In this document: piece by piece, positions 7,855 through 17,887 of the stretch | Layout: each line of letters opens with the position of its first letter | Position numbering within the stretch: the first letter of the stretch is position 1 | NCBI RefSeq assembly: GCF_002305855.1 | Contig: NZ_CP022163.1 | Coordinates: 9,615,765 to 9,679,764, forward strand | DNA: 64,000 bases | Direction of reading: 5' to 3' | DNA from: Melittangium boletus DSM 14713 | GTDB lineage: Bacteria > Myxococcota > Myxococcia > Myxococcales > Myxococcaceae | Notes under the pieces: model-generated | Databases searched by the model: none | What the model saw: only the letters and a program-made list of their open reading frames with translations | Told to the model about the DNA's origin: nothing | Made by a program: the position numbers and the translations under genes

Positions 7855-8844
7855 ATGCAGGTCCTTCGTATCACCCGTCCCGGAGGCCCCGAGGTCCTCG
7901 ATTTCAACGAGCGGCCCGCGCCCACGCCCGGTGCCTCGGAGCTCCTCGTGCGCGTGCACGCCACCGCGCTCAACCGCGCCGATCTGCTACAGCTTCAAGG
8001 GCATTACCCCTCGCCCCCCGGCGTCCCCGCGGATGTGGCGGGCCTCGAATACGCGGGCGAGGTACTGGCCGTGGGGCCGCTCGTGCGGCGCTTCAAGGTG
8101 GGGGATCGGGTGATGGGGCTCGTGGGGGGCGGGGCCTTCTCCGAGCAGCTCGTCACCCATGAGCGCGAGGCCCTGCGCATTCCCGAGGCGCTCGACTTCG
8201 CCCAGGCCGCCGCGCTGCCCGAGGCCTACCTCACCGCTTTCGACGCGCTCGTGCTCCAGGGCGGGCTGCGCATGGGCGAGTCCGTGCTCATCCACGCCGT
8301 GGCCAGCGGCGTGGGCTCGGCCGCCGCGCAGATCTGCCGCGCCATGGGCGTCCAGGTCATCGGTACGGGGCGCAATGCCTCGAAGCTCGCGCGCGCCAGC
8401 GAGTGGGGCGTGGAGAAGACGGTGCTGTGTGACACCCAGCCGCCCCGGTTCGCGGAGGCCGTGAAGCAGGCCACGGGCGGACGGGGCGTGGACCTCGCCC
8501 TGGATCTGGTGGGCGGGGACTACCTGCCCGAGACGCTGAGCGCCATGGCGCTCCAGGGGCGCGTGCTGCTCGTGGGGCTCGTGGCGGGCCGACAGGCCCA
8601 GGCGGACCTGGGGACGATCCTCACGCGCCGTCTGAAGGTCACCGGCACCGTGCTGCGCAGCCGTCCTCCCGAGGAGAAGATGGCCCTCACCCAGGCGGTC
8701 GAGCGCAGCCTCCTGCCCCTGTTCCAGTCCAAGGCGCTCACGCCCGTGGTGGACGCCGTTTCCTCCATGAAGGACGCACGCGCGGCCTTCTCCCGGATGG
8801 CGAGCAACGACACGGTGGGCAAGCTCGTGCTGCGCTGGGACTGA
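7855..8844 (+). CDS. NAD(P)H quinone oxidoreductase, PIG3-type zinc-free MDR family
   Basis: The 329-residue protein is a medium-chain reductase of the quinone oxidoreductase branch. It shows ATALNRADLLQLQGHYP and GLEYAGEV in the substrate domain, then the Rossmann fold beginning ESVLIHAVASGVGSAAAQI. Zinc-binding Cys residues of alcohol dehydrogenases are absent. The motif set matches the PIG3 group, which reduces quinones with NADPH. AGGAG lies ten bases before the ATG at 7855. The aquaporin gene starts five bases after its stop, suggesting co-transcription. Confidence 0.88.
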   Translation: MQVLRITRPGGPEVLDFNERPAPTPGASELLVRVHATALNRADLLQLQGHYPSPPGVPADVAGLEYAGEVLAVGPLVRRFKVGDRVMGLVGGGAFSEQLVTHEREALRIPEALDFAQAAALPEAYLTAFDALVLQGGLRMGESVLIHAVASGVGSAAAQICRAMGVQVIGTGRNASKLARASEWGVEKTVLCDTQPPRFAEAVKQATGGRGVDLALDLVGGDYLPETLSAMALQGRVLLVGLVAGRQAQADLGTILTRRLKVTGTVLRSRPPEEKMALTQAVERSLLPLFQSKALTPVVDAVSSMKDARAAFSRMASNDTVGKLVLRWD

Positions 8845-8848
8845 GGCA

Positions 8849-9922
8849 ATGGTCCCCCGTTCGGACATGGAACGCCTGGGCAGGGCCCGGCGCCTCGGGG
8901 TGGAAGCACTCGGATGCGGACTGCTGGTGGTGGCGCTCGAGGGGGCCCATCACCTCGCCGATCCCCTGGGCGTCACCTCCCCCGAGGGACGGCTCTTCAT
9001 GTCGCTCGCGGTCGGCGTCGTCCTGGCCTGTCTCGCCTGGGTGCTCCAACCCCTCTCGGGCGCGCACTTCAACCCCGCTCTCACCTTCGCCGACGCGCTC
9101 GAGGATGGGACTCCCTGGCGGGAGGTGCCCCGCTACGTGCTCGCCCAATGCGCTGGCGGGCTCGCGGGCCGCGTCGTGGCCCACCTCCTGTGTGGCGAGC
9201 CCCTGCTCCTCGTCCGGCACACCCCCTCGGCCAGCTCGGCGCAGTTCCTCTCGGAGCTCGTCGCCACCTTCGGCCTGCTCGTCCTCGCGCGGGGCTGTGC
9301 GCGCACCCGGCCCGCCGCCACGCCCTTCGTCGTCGCGGCCTACGTGGCGGCCACCGTGTGGCTCACCGACTCGCGCTCCCTCGCCAACCCCGCCCTCGTC
9401 CTCGCCCGCGCGGCCAGCACCCGCGCCGATGCCGTCCACCCGCTCGATGTCGAGTCGTTCGTCGCGGCGCAGTTGCTCGGCGCGGCGCTCGCGGTGGCCC
9501 TCTTCCGGTGGCTCCAACCCGCGGGAAAGCCCGCCTCGCGCACCTGGACGGTCCTCTTTCATTGTCCCCAACAAGGCGTCGCCGAGTTCGCCGCCGCGCT
9601 CCTCAACAGCCTCGCGACTCCCGGGAGCGTGCGGGCCCTCGCTCCACCTCCGAGTGCCGCGCCCCTGGATGCGCCGGCGCCCACCGCCGAGGAAGCCCAC
9701 ACGCTCGTGCTGCGGCTGGTGCCCGCCGGGGCCGCGCCCTCCGAGGCCCTGCTGGGAGAGGTCTGGCGCGTGCCCGCGCACGAGGCCGTCTCCCCCGAGG
9801 GTCAACGCCAGCTACGCGCGGCGCTGCGCGGCCCCCTCCAGCGCTTCCTGCGCCATCACGGCTGGCTGCGCCTGTATGCCGTCGGCGAGTCCCACGTCGA
9901 GGGGTCCCGCGACACTCCCTGA
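8849..9922 (+). CDS. Aquaporin (MIP) fused to a decayed LMW-phosphatase/ArsC-like domain
   Basis: Residues ~15-222 form a MIP channel: the first NPA motif is at 75-77 (HFNPALTF) and the second at 180-182 (SLANPALVLARA), each followed by hydrophobic helices. A linker leads to residues ~232-357, which resemble an arsenate-reductase/low-molecular-weight phosphatase fold: TWTVLFHCPQQGVAEFAAALL mirrors the strand, catalytic loop and first helix, and LRGPLQRFL fits the last helix. The Cys (C239) is kept, but the loop Arg/Ser pattern C-x5-R is lost. Aquaporin-ArsC fusions that pair arsenate reduction with arsenite exit are known, so this may be a non-catalytic remnant or a binding domain. The last 111 bases overlap dusA on the other strand. 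Confidence 0.75.
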   Translation: MVPRSDMERLGRARRLGVEALGCGLLVVALEGAHHLADPLGVTSPEGRLFMSLAVGVVLACLAWVLQPLSGAHFNPALTFADALEDGTPWREVPRYVLAQCAGGLAGRVVAHLLCGEPLLLVRHTPSASSAQFLSELVATFGLLVLARGCARTRPAATPFVVAAYVAATVWLTDSRSLANPALVLARAASTRADAVHPLDVESFVAAQLLGAALAVALFRWLQPAGKPASRTWTVLFHCPQQGVAEFAAALLNSLATPGSVRALAPPPSAAPLDAPAPTAEEAHTLVLRLVPAGAAPSEALLGEVWRVPAHEAVSPEGQRQLRAALRGPLQRFLRHHGWLRLYAVGESHVEGSRDTP

Positions 9923-10945
9923 GCGCGGCCCCGTGGCGGGCTCGTCGAGGACGCGATCCGGCACCTGCGCGAGGGCGTCGCGCAGCACTTCCATCCCCGC
10001 GCCCGGCTTGTTGGCGCGCTCGCTGAGCACCCGCCGCCATCCCCGCGCGCCCGGCTGTCCCGCGAAGAGCCCCAGGATGTGCCGCGTGACCCGCGACAGG
10101 TACTCACCCCGCGCGAGCAGTTCCTCGATGTACGGCTCGAGCCCCTGGACGACCTGCCGCCGCGTGGGCGCAGGGGCCGTCTCGCCGAAGAGCTCGGAGT
10201 CCACCCGGGCGAGGAGGTAGGGGTTCTGGTACGCCTCGCGGCCAATCATCACGCCGTCCGCCCACGCCAGGTGCGCGCGGGCTTCCTCCAACGACTTCAC
10301 GCCTCCGTTGAGCGACAGGGTCAGGTGGGGGAAGTCCGCCTTGAGCTGGCGCACCCAGTCGTAGCGCAGCGGCGGAATCTCCCGGTTCTCCTTGGGGCTG
10401 AGGCCCTGGAGGATGGCCTTGCGCGCGTGCACGATGAAGGTGTCACAGCCCGCCCCGCTCACCGTGCGCACGAAGCGCGTCAGCAGCTCGTACGAGTCCA
10501 GATCGTCGATGCCCAGCCGGTGCTTGACGGTGACGGGCAACCGGGTGGCGCCGCGCATCGCCTCCACGCAGCGGGCCACCAGGTCCGGCTTCGCCATCAG
10601 GCACGCGCCGAACATCCCGTTCTGCACCCGGTCCGAGGGACACCCCACGTTCAGGTTCACCTCGTCATAGCCCCACTGCTCGGCGATGCGCACGCACTCG
10701 GCGAGCTGCGCCGGATCGCTCCCGCCCAGTTGCAGCGCCACCGGGTGCTCCTCGTGGGAGAAGTCCAGGTGCCGTGCCTTGTCGCCGTGGATGATGGCGC
10801 CCACCGTCACCATCTCCGTGTACAGCCGCGTGCGCTTGGACAGCAGGCGCAGGAAGAAGCGGTCGTGCCGATCCGTCCAGTCCATCATCGGCGCGACGGA
10901 CAGGCGGTGGCTCGACATGGCGGGCGTGGACGGACGGGCGGTCAT
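9812..10945 (-). CDS. dusA: tRNA-dihydrouridine synthase A
   Basis: The 377-residue protein is an FMN-dependent TIM-barrel enzyme that reduces uridine in the tRNA D-loop. DusA markers are SVAPMMDWTDRHDRFF at the start, NLNVGCPSDRVQNGMFGACLM with the catalytic Cys, TVKHRLGID and FIVHARKAILQGLSPKENR. The ATG at 10945 is preceded by GGAAG; an ATG at 10918 is also possible. The C-terminal tail runs about 37 codons into the aquaporin gene on the opposite strand and looks unlike the rest, so it may be a non-functional extension. Confidence 0.93.
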   Translation of the reverse strand: MTARPSTPAMSSHRLSVAPMMDWTDRHDRFFLRLLSKRTRLYTEMVTVGAIIHGDKARHLDFSHEEHPVALQLGGSDPAQLAECVRIAEQWGYDEVNLNVGCPSDRVQNGMFGACLMAKPDLVARCVEAMRGATRLPVTVKHRLGIDDLDSYELLTRFVRTVSGAGCDTFIVHARKAILQGLSPKENREIPPLRYDWVRQLKADFPHLTLSLNGGVKSLEEARAHLAWADGVMIGREAYQNPYLLARVDSELFGETAPAPTRRQVVQGLEPYIEELLARGEYLSRVTRHILGLFAGQPGARGWRRVLSERANKPGAGMEVLRDALAQVPDRVLDEPATGPRSGSVAGPLDVGLADGIQAQPAVMAQEALEGAAQRRA

Positions 10946-10982
10946 CCCACTTCCATGCCAGGGGTCCGGGCGTCGATGCAAG

Positions 10983-12170
<1,188 letters not shown>

Positions 12171-12310
12171 GGGGTCCTCCGGAGTGGGCCCCCTGGATCT
12201 ACAGGGCGCCCGGGGTGCTGACCAGACGTCCCCCCCGTTCCATACTCGGGGAGGGAGAGGGCACGGGATCATTGCACTGGCCGTCCAGGCCCTTATCCTC
12301 CGCCGCCACC

Positions 12311-13348
12311 ATGTCCGCCCCCTTCGATCCCAGCGCCGCCGCCGCCCCTGGCTCCGGCATCTTCGGCCTCCCCCACTCCCCCGAGGAGGCGCACGTCGTC
12401 CTCATCCCCGTACCCTTCGAGGCCACCACCAGCTATGGCGGGGGCACCTCGGAGGGCCCCAATGCCATCCTCGAGGCCAGCCGTCAGGTGGACCTCTTCG
12501 ACGTGGAGACGGGCCGTCCTTACGCGCGCGGCATCGCCCTGCTGCCCGAGCCCGAGCAGTGGCGTGCCTGGAACACCCGCGCCAAGGAGCGCGCCGTGCC
12601 CATCGTGGAGGCCGGCGGCGTCGATCCCTCCCAGCCCGAGCTCCAGGCCGCCTCCGCCGAGGTCAACGGCCTGTGCGAGCAGTTGCACGAGGCCGTCTAC
12701 CAGACCGCCAAGGAGTGGTTGGCCAAGGGCAAGCGCGTGGCGGCCCTGGGTGGAGACCACTCCATCTCCTACGGCATCATCCGCGCCCACGCGGAGAAGT
12801 ACCCCGGGCTGGGGGTGCTCCACCTGGATGCGCATGCCGATCTGCGCGACGCCTACGAGGGCTTCACCTGGTCCCACGCGTCCATCATGCACAACGTGGC
12901 CGAGCGGATTCCGGGCGTGAAGTCGCTCGTCCAGGTCGCCCTGCGCGACATGAGCGAGGAGGAGCACGGCTACATCGAGAACTCGGGCGGCCGCGTGCGG
13001 GCCTTCTTCGACTCGGACCTGCAGCGCAAGCGCTTCGACGGCGTCCCCTGGAACCACCAGGTCGACGAGATGATCCAGCACCTGCCCCAGAACGTGTACC
13101 TGTCCTTCGACATCGACGGGCTGGATCCCACGCTCTGCCCCCACACGGGTACGCCCGTGCCCGGAGGTCTGTCCTTCCCCGAGGCCGTGGCGCTCATCGC
13201 CGGAGTGGTCCGCTCGGGCCGAACCATCGTCGGCTTCGATCTGACCGAGGTGGCTCCGGATCCCGAAGGCGGCGAGTGGGATGGCAACGTGGGCGCGCGG
13301 CTGCTCTACAAGATGATCGGCTGGATGCTGAAGTCCGAGCGGACCTGA
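12311..13348 (+). CDS. speB: Agmatinase/arginase family ureohydrolase
   Basis: The 345-residue enzyme carries the full binuclear manganese site of ureohydrolases: GGDHS (H150), DAHAD (D173, H175, D177) and DIDGLDP (D267, D269). The family hydrolyses agmatine, arginine or similar guanidino compounds. An insert near residues 60-130 with no obvious counterpart in short agmatinases makes the exact substrate uncertain, so the speB name is tentative. The ATG at 12311 is in the expected position; the gene has a ~140-base divergent promoter region shared with the P450. Confidence 0.85.
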   Translation: MSAPFDPSAAAAPGSGIFGLPHSPEEAHVVLIPVPFEATTSYGGGTSEGPNAILEASRQVDLFDVETGRPYARGIALLPEPEQWRAWNTRAKERAVPIVEAGGVDPSQPELQAASAEVNGLCEQLHEAVYQTAKEWLAKGKRVAALGGDHSISYGIIRAHAEKYPGLGVLHLDAHADLRDAYEGFTWSHASIMHNVAERIPGVKSLVQVALRDMSEEEHGYIENSGGRVRAFFDSDLQRKRFDGVPWNHQVDEMIQHLPQNVYLSFDIDGLDPTLCPHTGTPVPGGLSFPEAVALIAGVVRSGRTIVGFDLTEVAPDPEGGEWDGNVGARLLYKMIGWMLKSERT

Positions 13349-13378
13349 CGGCGCCGCCCGGACGCGGCCACCGACACC

Positions 13379-14401
13379 TCAACCCCGGGGCAGGACCACG
13401 CTGAACGTCGTGCCCTGCCCGCTCGTGGACTCCACGGAGAGCCCGCCGCCATGCAATCGCGCCAGCTCCGAGGCGATGTACAGGCCCAGCCCGCCCCCGG
13501 GCCCTTCCGCGCGGAAGGGCTCGAAGAGGCGGTGGCGCTCCTCGTCGGACAACTCCGGCCCCTGATCCTTCACCCGCATGGTCACCATGGCGGGCGTGGA
13601 CTCGAGTTCCACCCGGACCTCGCCCCCGTGCCGGCCCGCCTGGGTCAGCAGCGCGGCCATCATGCGGTGCACCCGCGCGGGATCACAGCGCAGCTCCACG
13701 GGCGACTCCGGCATCGACAGCAGCCAGCGCACCGCGGGCATCCGCGACCGGGACACCTCCAGCGCCTGACTCAGCCGAGCGCCCAGGTCCGCCATCACGG
13801 GCTTGAGCGTCACCGCTCGCGCCGCCAGGTGTGCCGCTTCCTGGAAGTCACGCGTCAGGGCCTCCAGCGTGCGCACCTGGGCCCCGAGCGTCTCCAGCGC
13901 CCCCGCATCCGCCTTGCCCTCCGCGCACAGCCGCTCCAGCTCGATGCGCGCCGTGGTCAAGGGCCGCTCGAAGCCCTGCGCCACCCAGTCGCCGAGCACT
14001 TCCATCGCGGAGGCCCCCTCCAACGGCTTGGGCCGGGGCGCCTGGGCGAGTGCCTTGCGGATGAGGCCCTCGAACTCCGTGATTTCAAAGGGCTTGTGGA
14101 GGAAGGCGTAGGCCTCGGGCGCACCATGGGGGAGCACCGCGCTCAACAGGATGATGGGCACGCCGCCCAGGACCTCGTCGCCGTGCACCCGCCGGCACAG
14201 GTCCAGGCCGCTCAGGCGCGGCATCATGTGATCCGTCACAATCAGATTCGGCCGACGCGCCCGGGCGAGTTGCCACGCCTCCTCGCCATCGCGCGCCTGG
14301 ATCACATCGTGCCCCAGGTCCTCGACGACCTGACTGAGCACTTCGCGCACCGCGGGCTCATCGTCCGCTACCAGGACGAGACTCATAGAAACCGTATCCA
14401 T
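13379..14401 (-). CDS. Response regulator fused to a degenerate histidine kinase core
   Basis: Of 340 residues, the first ~120 form a receiver domain with the acidic pair VADDEP, phosphoacceptor D57 (IVTDHMMP) and the Lys of HKPF. Residues ~140-210 sit where a dimerisation helix would be but read GFERPLTTARIELERL, with no His at the SHELRTP position. The C-terminal ATPase-like fold keeps GGGLGLYIASELARLHGG but its N-box reads AALLTQAGRH instead of N-L-x-x-N-A. It is therefore probably a phosphorylation-controlled scaffold rather than a kinase. A second ATG at 14386 could be the start. Divergent from htrA. Confidence 0.75.
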   Translation of the reverse strand: MDTVSMSLVLVADDEPAVREVLSQVVEDLGHDVIQARDGEEAWQLARARRPNLIVTDHMMPRLSGLDLCRRVHGDEVLGGVPIILLSAVLPHGAPEAYAFLHKPFEITEFEGLIRKALAQAPRPKPLEGASAMEVLGDWVAQGFERPLTTARIELERLCAEGKADAGALETLGAQVRTLEALTRDFQEAAHLAARAVTLKPVMADLGARLSQALEVSRSRMPAVRWLLSMPESPVELRCDPARVHRMMAALLTQAGRHGGEVRVELESTPAMVTMRVKDQGPELSDEERHRLFEPFRAEGPGGGLGLYIASELARLHGGGLSVESTSGQGTTFSVVLPRG

Positions 14402-14522
14402 TCAGGCTGGCACCGGGCCGTCCAGCCCGGTCCTCGGGAATGCCGTCCCTAATGAGGAGTTCCCGACAATCAAGGCGCCCCAGGGTCCATGAGCCCCGAG
14501 GACGCACAGGGAGGAACAGGAC

Positions 14523-15842
14523 GTGAAGAGCCAAGCAATGCGCTGGAGCATGGGACTTCTCGCGGTGCTGTTGACGGTGGGTGGCACACCCGCTCGCGCC
14601 GACATGGCCCGGCGGCGCAACGAAGTGGTGGAGGTGGTGCAGAAGGTCTCCCCCGCCGTCGTCTTCATCGGCACCGAGCAGGAGGTGGAGTCTCCCTTCC
14701 GGGGCCGGCGCTCCGTCATGGAGGAGTTCTTCGGCGCGCCCCCCCAGGCCCAGCGCACCCAGGGCCTGGGCAGCGGCGTGCTCGTGGACCCCAGTGGCAT
14801 CATCATCACCAATGATCACGTCATCCGGGGCGCCTCCGCCATCCACGTGGTGCTGGCCGATGGGCGGGAGCTGGAGGCCGAGGTCGTGGGCAGCGACGCC
14901 AACAACGACGTGGCCGTGCTCAAGGTGAAGTCCAAGGAGCCCCTGCCCGCGGCGAAGCTGGGCACGAGCGCGGATCTGATGATCGGCGAGACGGTGGTGG
15001 CCATCGGCAGTCCCTTCGGCCTGAGCAAGACGGTGACGTCCGGCGTGGTGAGCGCCACGGGCCGCACCTTCAAGGCGGACGGGCGCACCTACAACGACTT
15101 CATCCAGACGGACGCGGCCATCAATCCGGGCAACTCGGGCGGGCCCCTGCTCAACGTGGACGGCGACGTCATCGGCATCAACACCGCCATCTTCGCCAGC
15201 GCCCAGGGCATCGGCTTCGCCATCCCCGCGGACAAGGTGCGCCGGATCATGGACGAGCTCACCCGCTTCGGAAAGGTGCGCCCCGCGTGGGTGGGCCTCG
15301 AGGTGCAGGGCCTGTCGCCCCGGCTCGCGCGCCAGCTCGGGTGGGATCGCACCTATGGCGTCGTCGCCACCGAGGTGGAGCCCGGCAGTCCCGCCGAGCA
15401 GGCGGGCGTGCGCCGGGGAGACGTGCTCGCGGAGATGGGGGGCTCGCGCATCTCCGACGCCGAGGACTACATCACCCGGGCTCGGGGCTATCCCGCCCGC
15501 GCCGCCTTTCCCCTCGTCGTCTTCCGCGAAGGCGCGCAGCGCACCCTCCAGGTGACGCCCACGGAGTTCCCGCCCCAGCTCGTGGAAGCGTTGGGATGGA
15601 ACCGTCTGGGCCTCCGGGTGAAGCCCGTGCGCGGGGCCATGGCCGTCCAGGCGGTGCGCCCCGGTTCGGCGGCGGACGACGTGGGACTGGAGCCGGGAGA
15701 TCTCATCGTTCGGGTGAACAACCAGCCGGTCGCTGAGCCCGCTTCCTTCCAGGAGGCCCTACTGACCGCGCGGGGGACAAGAAGCGTCCTGCTGCTCGTG
15801 AGGCGAGGGCGCTACGGCTACCACGTCACCCTGCCTTTCTAG
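14523..15842 (+). CDS. HtrA/DegP-type periplasmic serine protease with two PDZ domains
   Basis: The 439-residue protein has a signal peptide ending ARAD, a trypsin-like domain with the triad H99 (TNDHVI), D129 (ANNDVAVL) and S205 (NPGNSGGP), and two PDZ domains (roughly 255-345 and 350-437). This is the DegP/DegQ layout for degrading misfolded envelope proteins. The start is GTG at 14523, with GGGAGGAACAGG just upstream. Confidence 0.92.
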   Translation: MKSQAMRWSMGLLAVLLTVGGTPARADMARRRNEVVEVVQKVSPAVVFIGTEQEVESPFRGRRSVMEEFFGAPPQAQRTQGLGSGVLVDPSGIIITNDHVIRGASAIHVVLADGRELEAEVVGSDANNDVAVLKVKSKEPLPAAKLGTSADLMIGETVVAIGSPFGLSKTVTSGVVSATGRTFKADGRTYNDFIQTDAAINPGNSGGPLLNVDGDVIGINTAIFASAQGIGFAIPADKVRRIMDELTRFGKVRPAWVGLEVQGLSPRLARQLGWDRTYGVVATEVEPGSPAEQAGVRRGDVLAEMGGSRISDAEDYITRARGYPARAAFPLVVFREGAQRTLQVTPTEFPPQLVEALGWNRLGLRVKPVRGAMAVQAVRPGSAADDVGLEPGDLIVRVNNQPVAEPASFQEALLTARGTRSVLLLVRRGRYGYHVTLPF

Positions 15843-15891
15843 TTCCCGCCTCTAGCGATCCCAGCCTCCGGGCCTCTAGCATGCGGCCCCA

Positions 15892-17874
15892 ATGAGTCAG
15901 GTTCGCTACCATCCCCTGGGCCCCCTCCTCTCGGGAGAGGGCTCTCGTGCATTCCTTGGACTCGCGCTCGAGGACGAGCGCCCTCCCCGGCCGGTGGTGC
16001 TTGTCTGGGCGCCTCCCGAGGTCGCCCGGGACGCCGAGCTGTCCGGGCTGCTCCAGCGCGAGACGCAGCGAGCCGTTGTCCTCGATCACCCCAACATCCT
16101 GCGAGTGCATGGGCTCATCCAGCTGGAGGCCGGACTCGCCCGCATCACCGAGTTCGCCGATGGCGAGTCCCTGCGGCGGCTGCTGGAAGTCCGCCCGCGC
16201 ATTCCGCCCGCCTTCGCCGCGTTGATCGCGACGGAGGTGGCCATGGGCATCCACTACGCGCACCTGGCGGGCAATGATGACGGCACGCCGCTCGTGCATG
16301 GAGACCTGCGCCCGGAAACCGTCATGGTCTCCTTCGAGGGCGTGTGCAAGGTGGCGGGCTATGGCGCCCTGAGCGTGGCGCCGCGCGAGCGCAATGGCCG
16401 CCGCGTGCGCAACCGCCGCAACTACAGCGCGCCCGAGCAGGTCGTGGGAGGCCGGGAGGCCTTCACCACCCGCACCGACGTGTTCCTCCTGGGACTGCTG
16501 TTGCACGAATGCCTCTCGGGGCGCATGCCCTTCCAGGACGCACCGGACGCGGATCAGGCCGTGCTCACCCGTCCGCTCGCGCCCCTGCCCGGAGACGTGC
16601 CGCGCGCGCTGACCCAGGTGATCACGCGCGCCACCGCCAAGCGCGCCCAGGAGCGGTACGCCAGCGCGCTCGAGTTCCGCGATGCCGTGGTGGAGGCCGT
16701 CGAGGGAATCATCCCGCCCTCCAGCGCCTTCGCCGACTTCCTCCACCACCTCTTCCCGGCGGACCGGGACGCCCGGGCCACGCGCCACCAGATGCTGGAG
16801 ATGGGCCTGGCGGAGGTGGCTCGCCGCGCCTCGCTCACGGGCGTGCCCGCCGTGCCCTCGGGAACCCCGCTCGTGCCCCCGAGAGCCTCCGGCGGCACGC
16901 CCCGGGTCGCCGCCGCGCCCGAGGACGGCGTCGAGGTGGACGTCTCCTTCGAGATGCCCTTCGAGGACGAGGACGCCAACACCGTGGACTCCGTGTTGGA
17001 GATCACCGGCCGGCATGCCCGTCCCGGTGTGGCCCGCCCCCTGCCTCGCGAGGAGCCACCACCCGCCCCCGCTCCGAGCCGCGCGGCGCCACCCGAGGAC
17101 GAGGACGAGGCGCCCGTGCCGCCCAAGCGGCGCTCGTGCGTTCCGCTCATCGCCGGACTGGCCACCGCCGCCGCGGCCACCGTGGGCATCCTCGTGTGGT
17201 CCGGACAGCGGATGGCCTCGGTGGTGCCACCCTCGACTCCGGTGGCCACCGCCTCTCCCGCGACGGCGCCCAAGGAGCCACCTCCTTCCACCATCCCCGC
17301 TCCGGCCACGGCCCCCACGGAAGCGCTCGCGAAGGCGCCCTCGGATGATGCCGGCACGCCTTCCGCCCAGGCCGCCGCGGCGACGGATGACGGCGGCACC
17401 CCCTCGCCCAACGGTGAGGTGAAGCTCGCCTCGGACACGCGGCCCGGCGCGCCCACGAGCACCCCGGCCACCGAGGTGTCCACCCAGCTCAAGCTCTTCG
17501 TGGTGCCTCCGGTGGAGGTGTCACTCGCGGGCAAGCCCCTGGGCAAGACGCCCCTGACGGTGCCGCTCGCGCCCGGGCCGTACACGCTCGAGTTGCGCAA
17601 CCTCGCCAAGGGCGTGCGCACCACCCGGGACGTCACCGTGGGCACGAAGAAACTGACGACCCAGCGCTTCATGCTGGGCCGGGGCTCCGTCCAGGTGAAG
17701 GCCCCCGCGGGCTCCGTCATCCTGCTCAACGGCCGCAAGGCGGGGCGGACCCTCTCGCTGTGGGAGGGAGAGCACCAGCTCGTCGTCACCTCCCCCAAGG
17801 GCCGTTGGGAGAAGTCCTTCCATCTGGCGCCCCGCCAGAAAATGACGTTCGATGTGACGCGCGAACAGCAGTGA
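15892..17874 (+). CDS. Ser/Thr protein kinase-like pseudokinase with membrane segment and PEGA-like C-terminus
   Basis: The 660-residue protein begins with a Hanks-type fold (about 10-275) in which key positions are changed. The VAIK Lys is missing (VVLVW, 35-39), the catalytic loop reads HGDLRPET (136-143) with Asp kept but Asn replaced by Thr, and DFG has become GYG (156-158). APE (180-182) and the helix F Asp (D196) remain. A Pro-rich stretch, one membrane helix (~418-435), another Pro/Ala-rich linker and a C-terminal PEGA-like beta domain (~540-640) follow. It probably signals by binding, not phosphorylation. The next gene starts 13 bases downstream and is likely co-transcribed. Confidence 0.8.
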   Translation: MSQVRYHPLGPLLSGEGSRAFLGLALEDERPPRPVVLVWAPPEVARDAELSGLLQRETQRAVVLDHPNILRVHGLIQLEAGLARITEFADGESLRRLLEVRPRIPPAFAALIATEVAMGIHYAHLAGNDDGTPLVHGDLRPETVMVSFEGVCKVAGYGALSVAPRERNGRRVRNRRNYSAPEQVVGGREAFTTRTDVFLLGLLLHECLSGRMPFQDAPDADQAVLTRPLAPLPGDVPRALTQVITRATAKRAQERYASALEFRDAVVEAVEGIIPPSSAFADFLHHLFPADRDARATRHQMLEMGLAEVARRASLTGVPAVPSGTPLVPPRASGGTPRVAAAPEDGVEVDVSFEMPFEDEDANTVDSVLEITGRHARPGVARPLPREEPPPAPAPSRAAPPEDEDEAPVPPKRRSCVPLIAGLATAAAATVGILVWSGQRMASVVPPSTPVATASPATAPKEPPPSTIPAPATAPTEALAKAPSDDAGTPSAQAAAATDDGGTPSPNGEVKLASDTRPGAPTSTPATEVSTQLKLFVVPPVEVSLAGKPLGKTPLTVPLAPGPYTLELRNLAKGVRTTRDVTVGTKKLTTQRFMLGRGSVQVKAPAGSVILLNGRKAGRTLSLWEGEHQLVVTSPKGRWEKSFHLAPRQKMTFDVTREQQ

Positions 17875-17887
17875 CGGAGGGCGGTCG

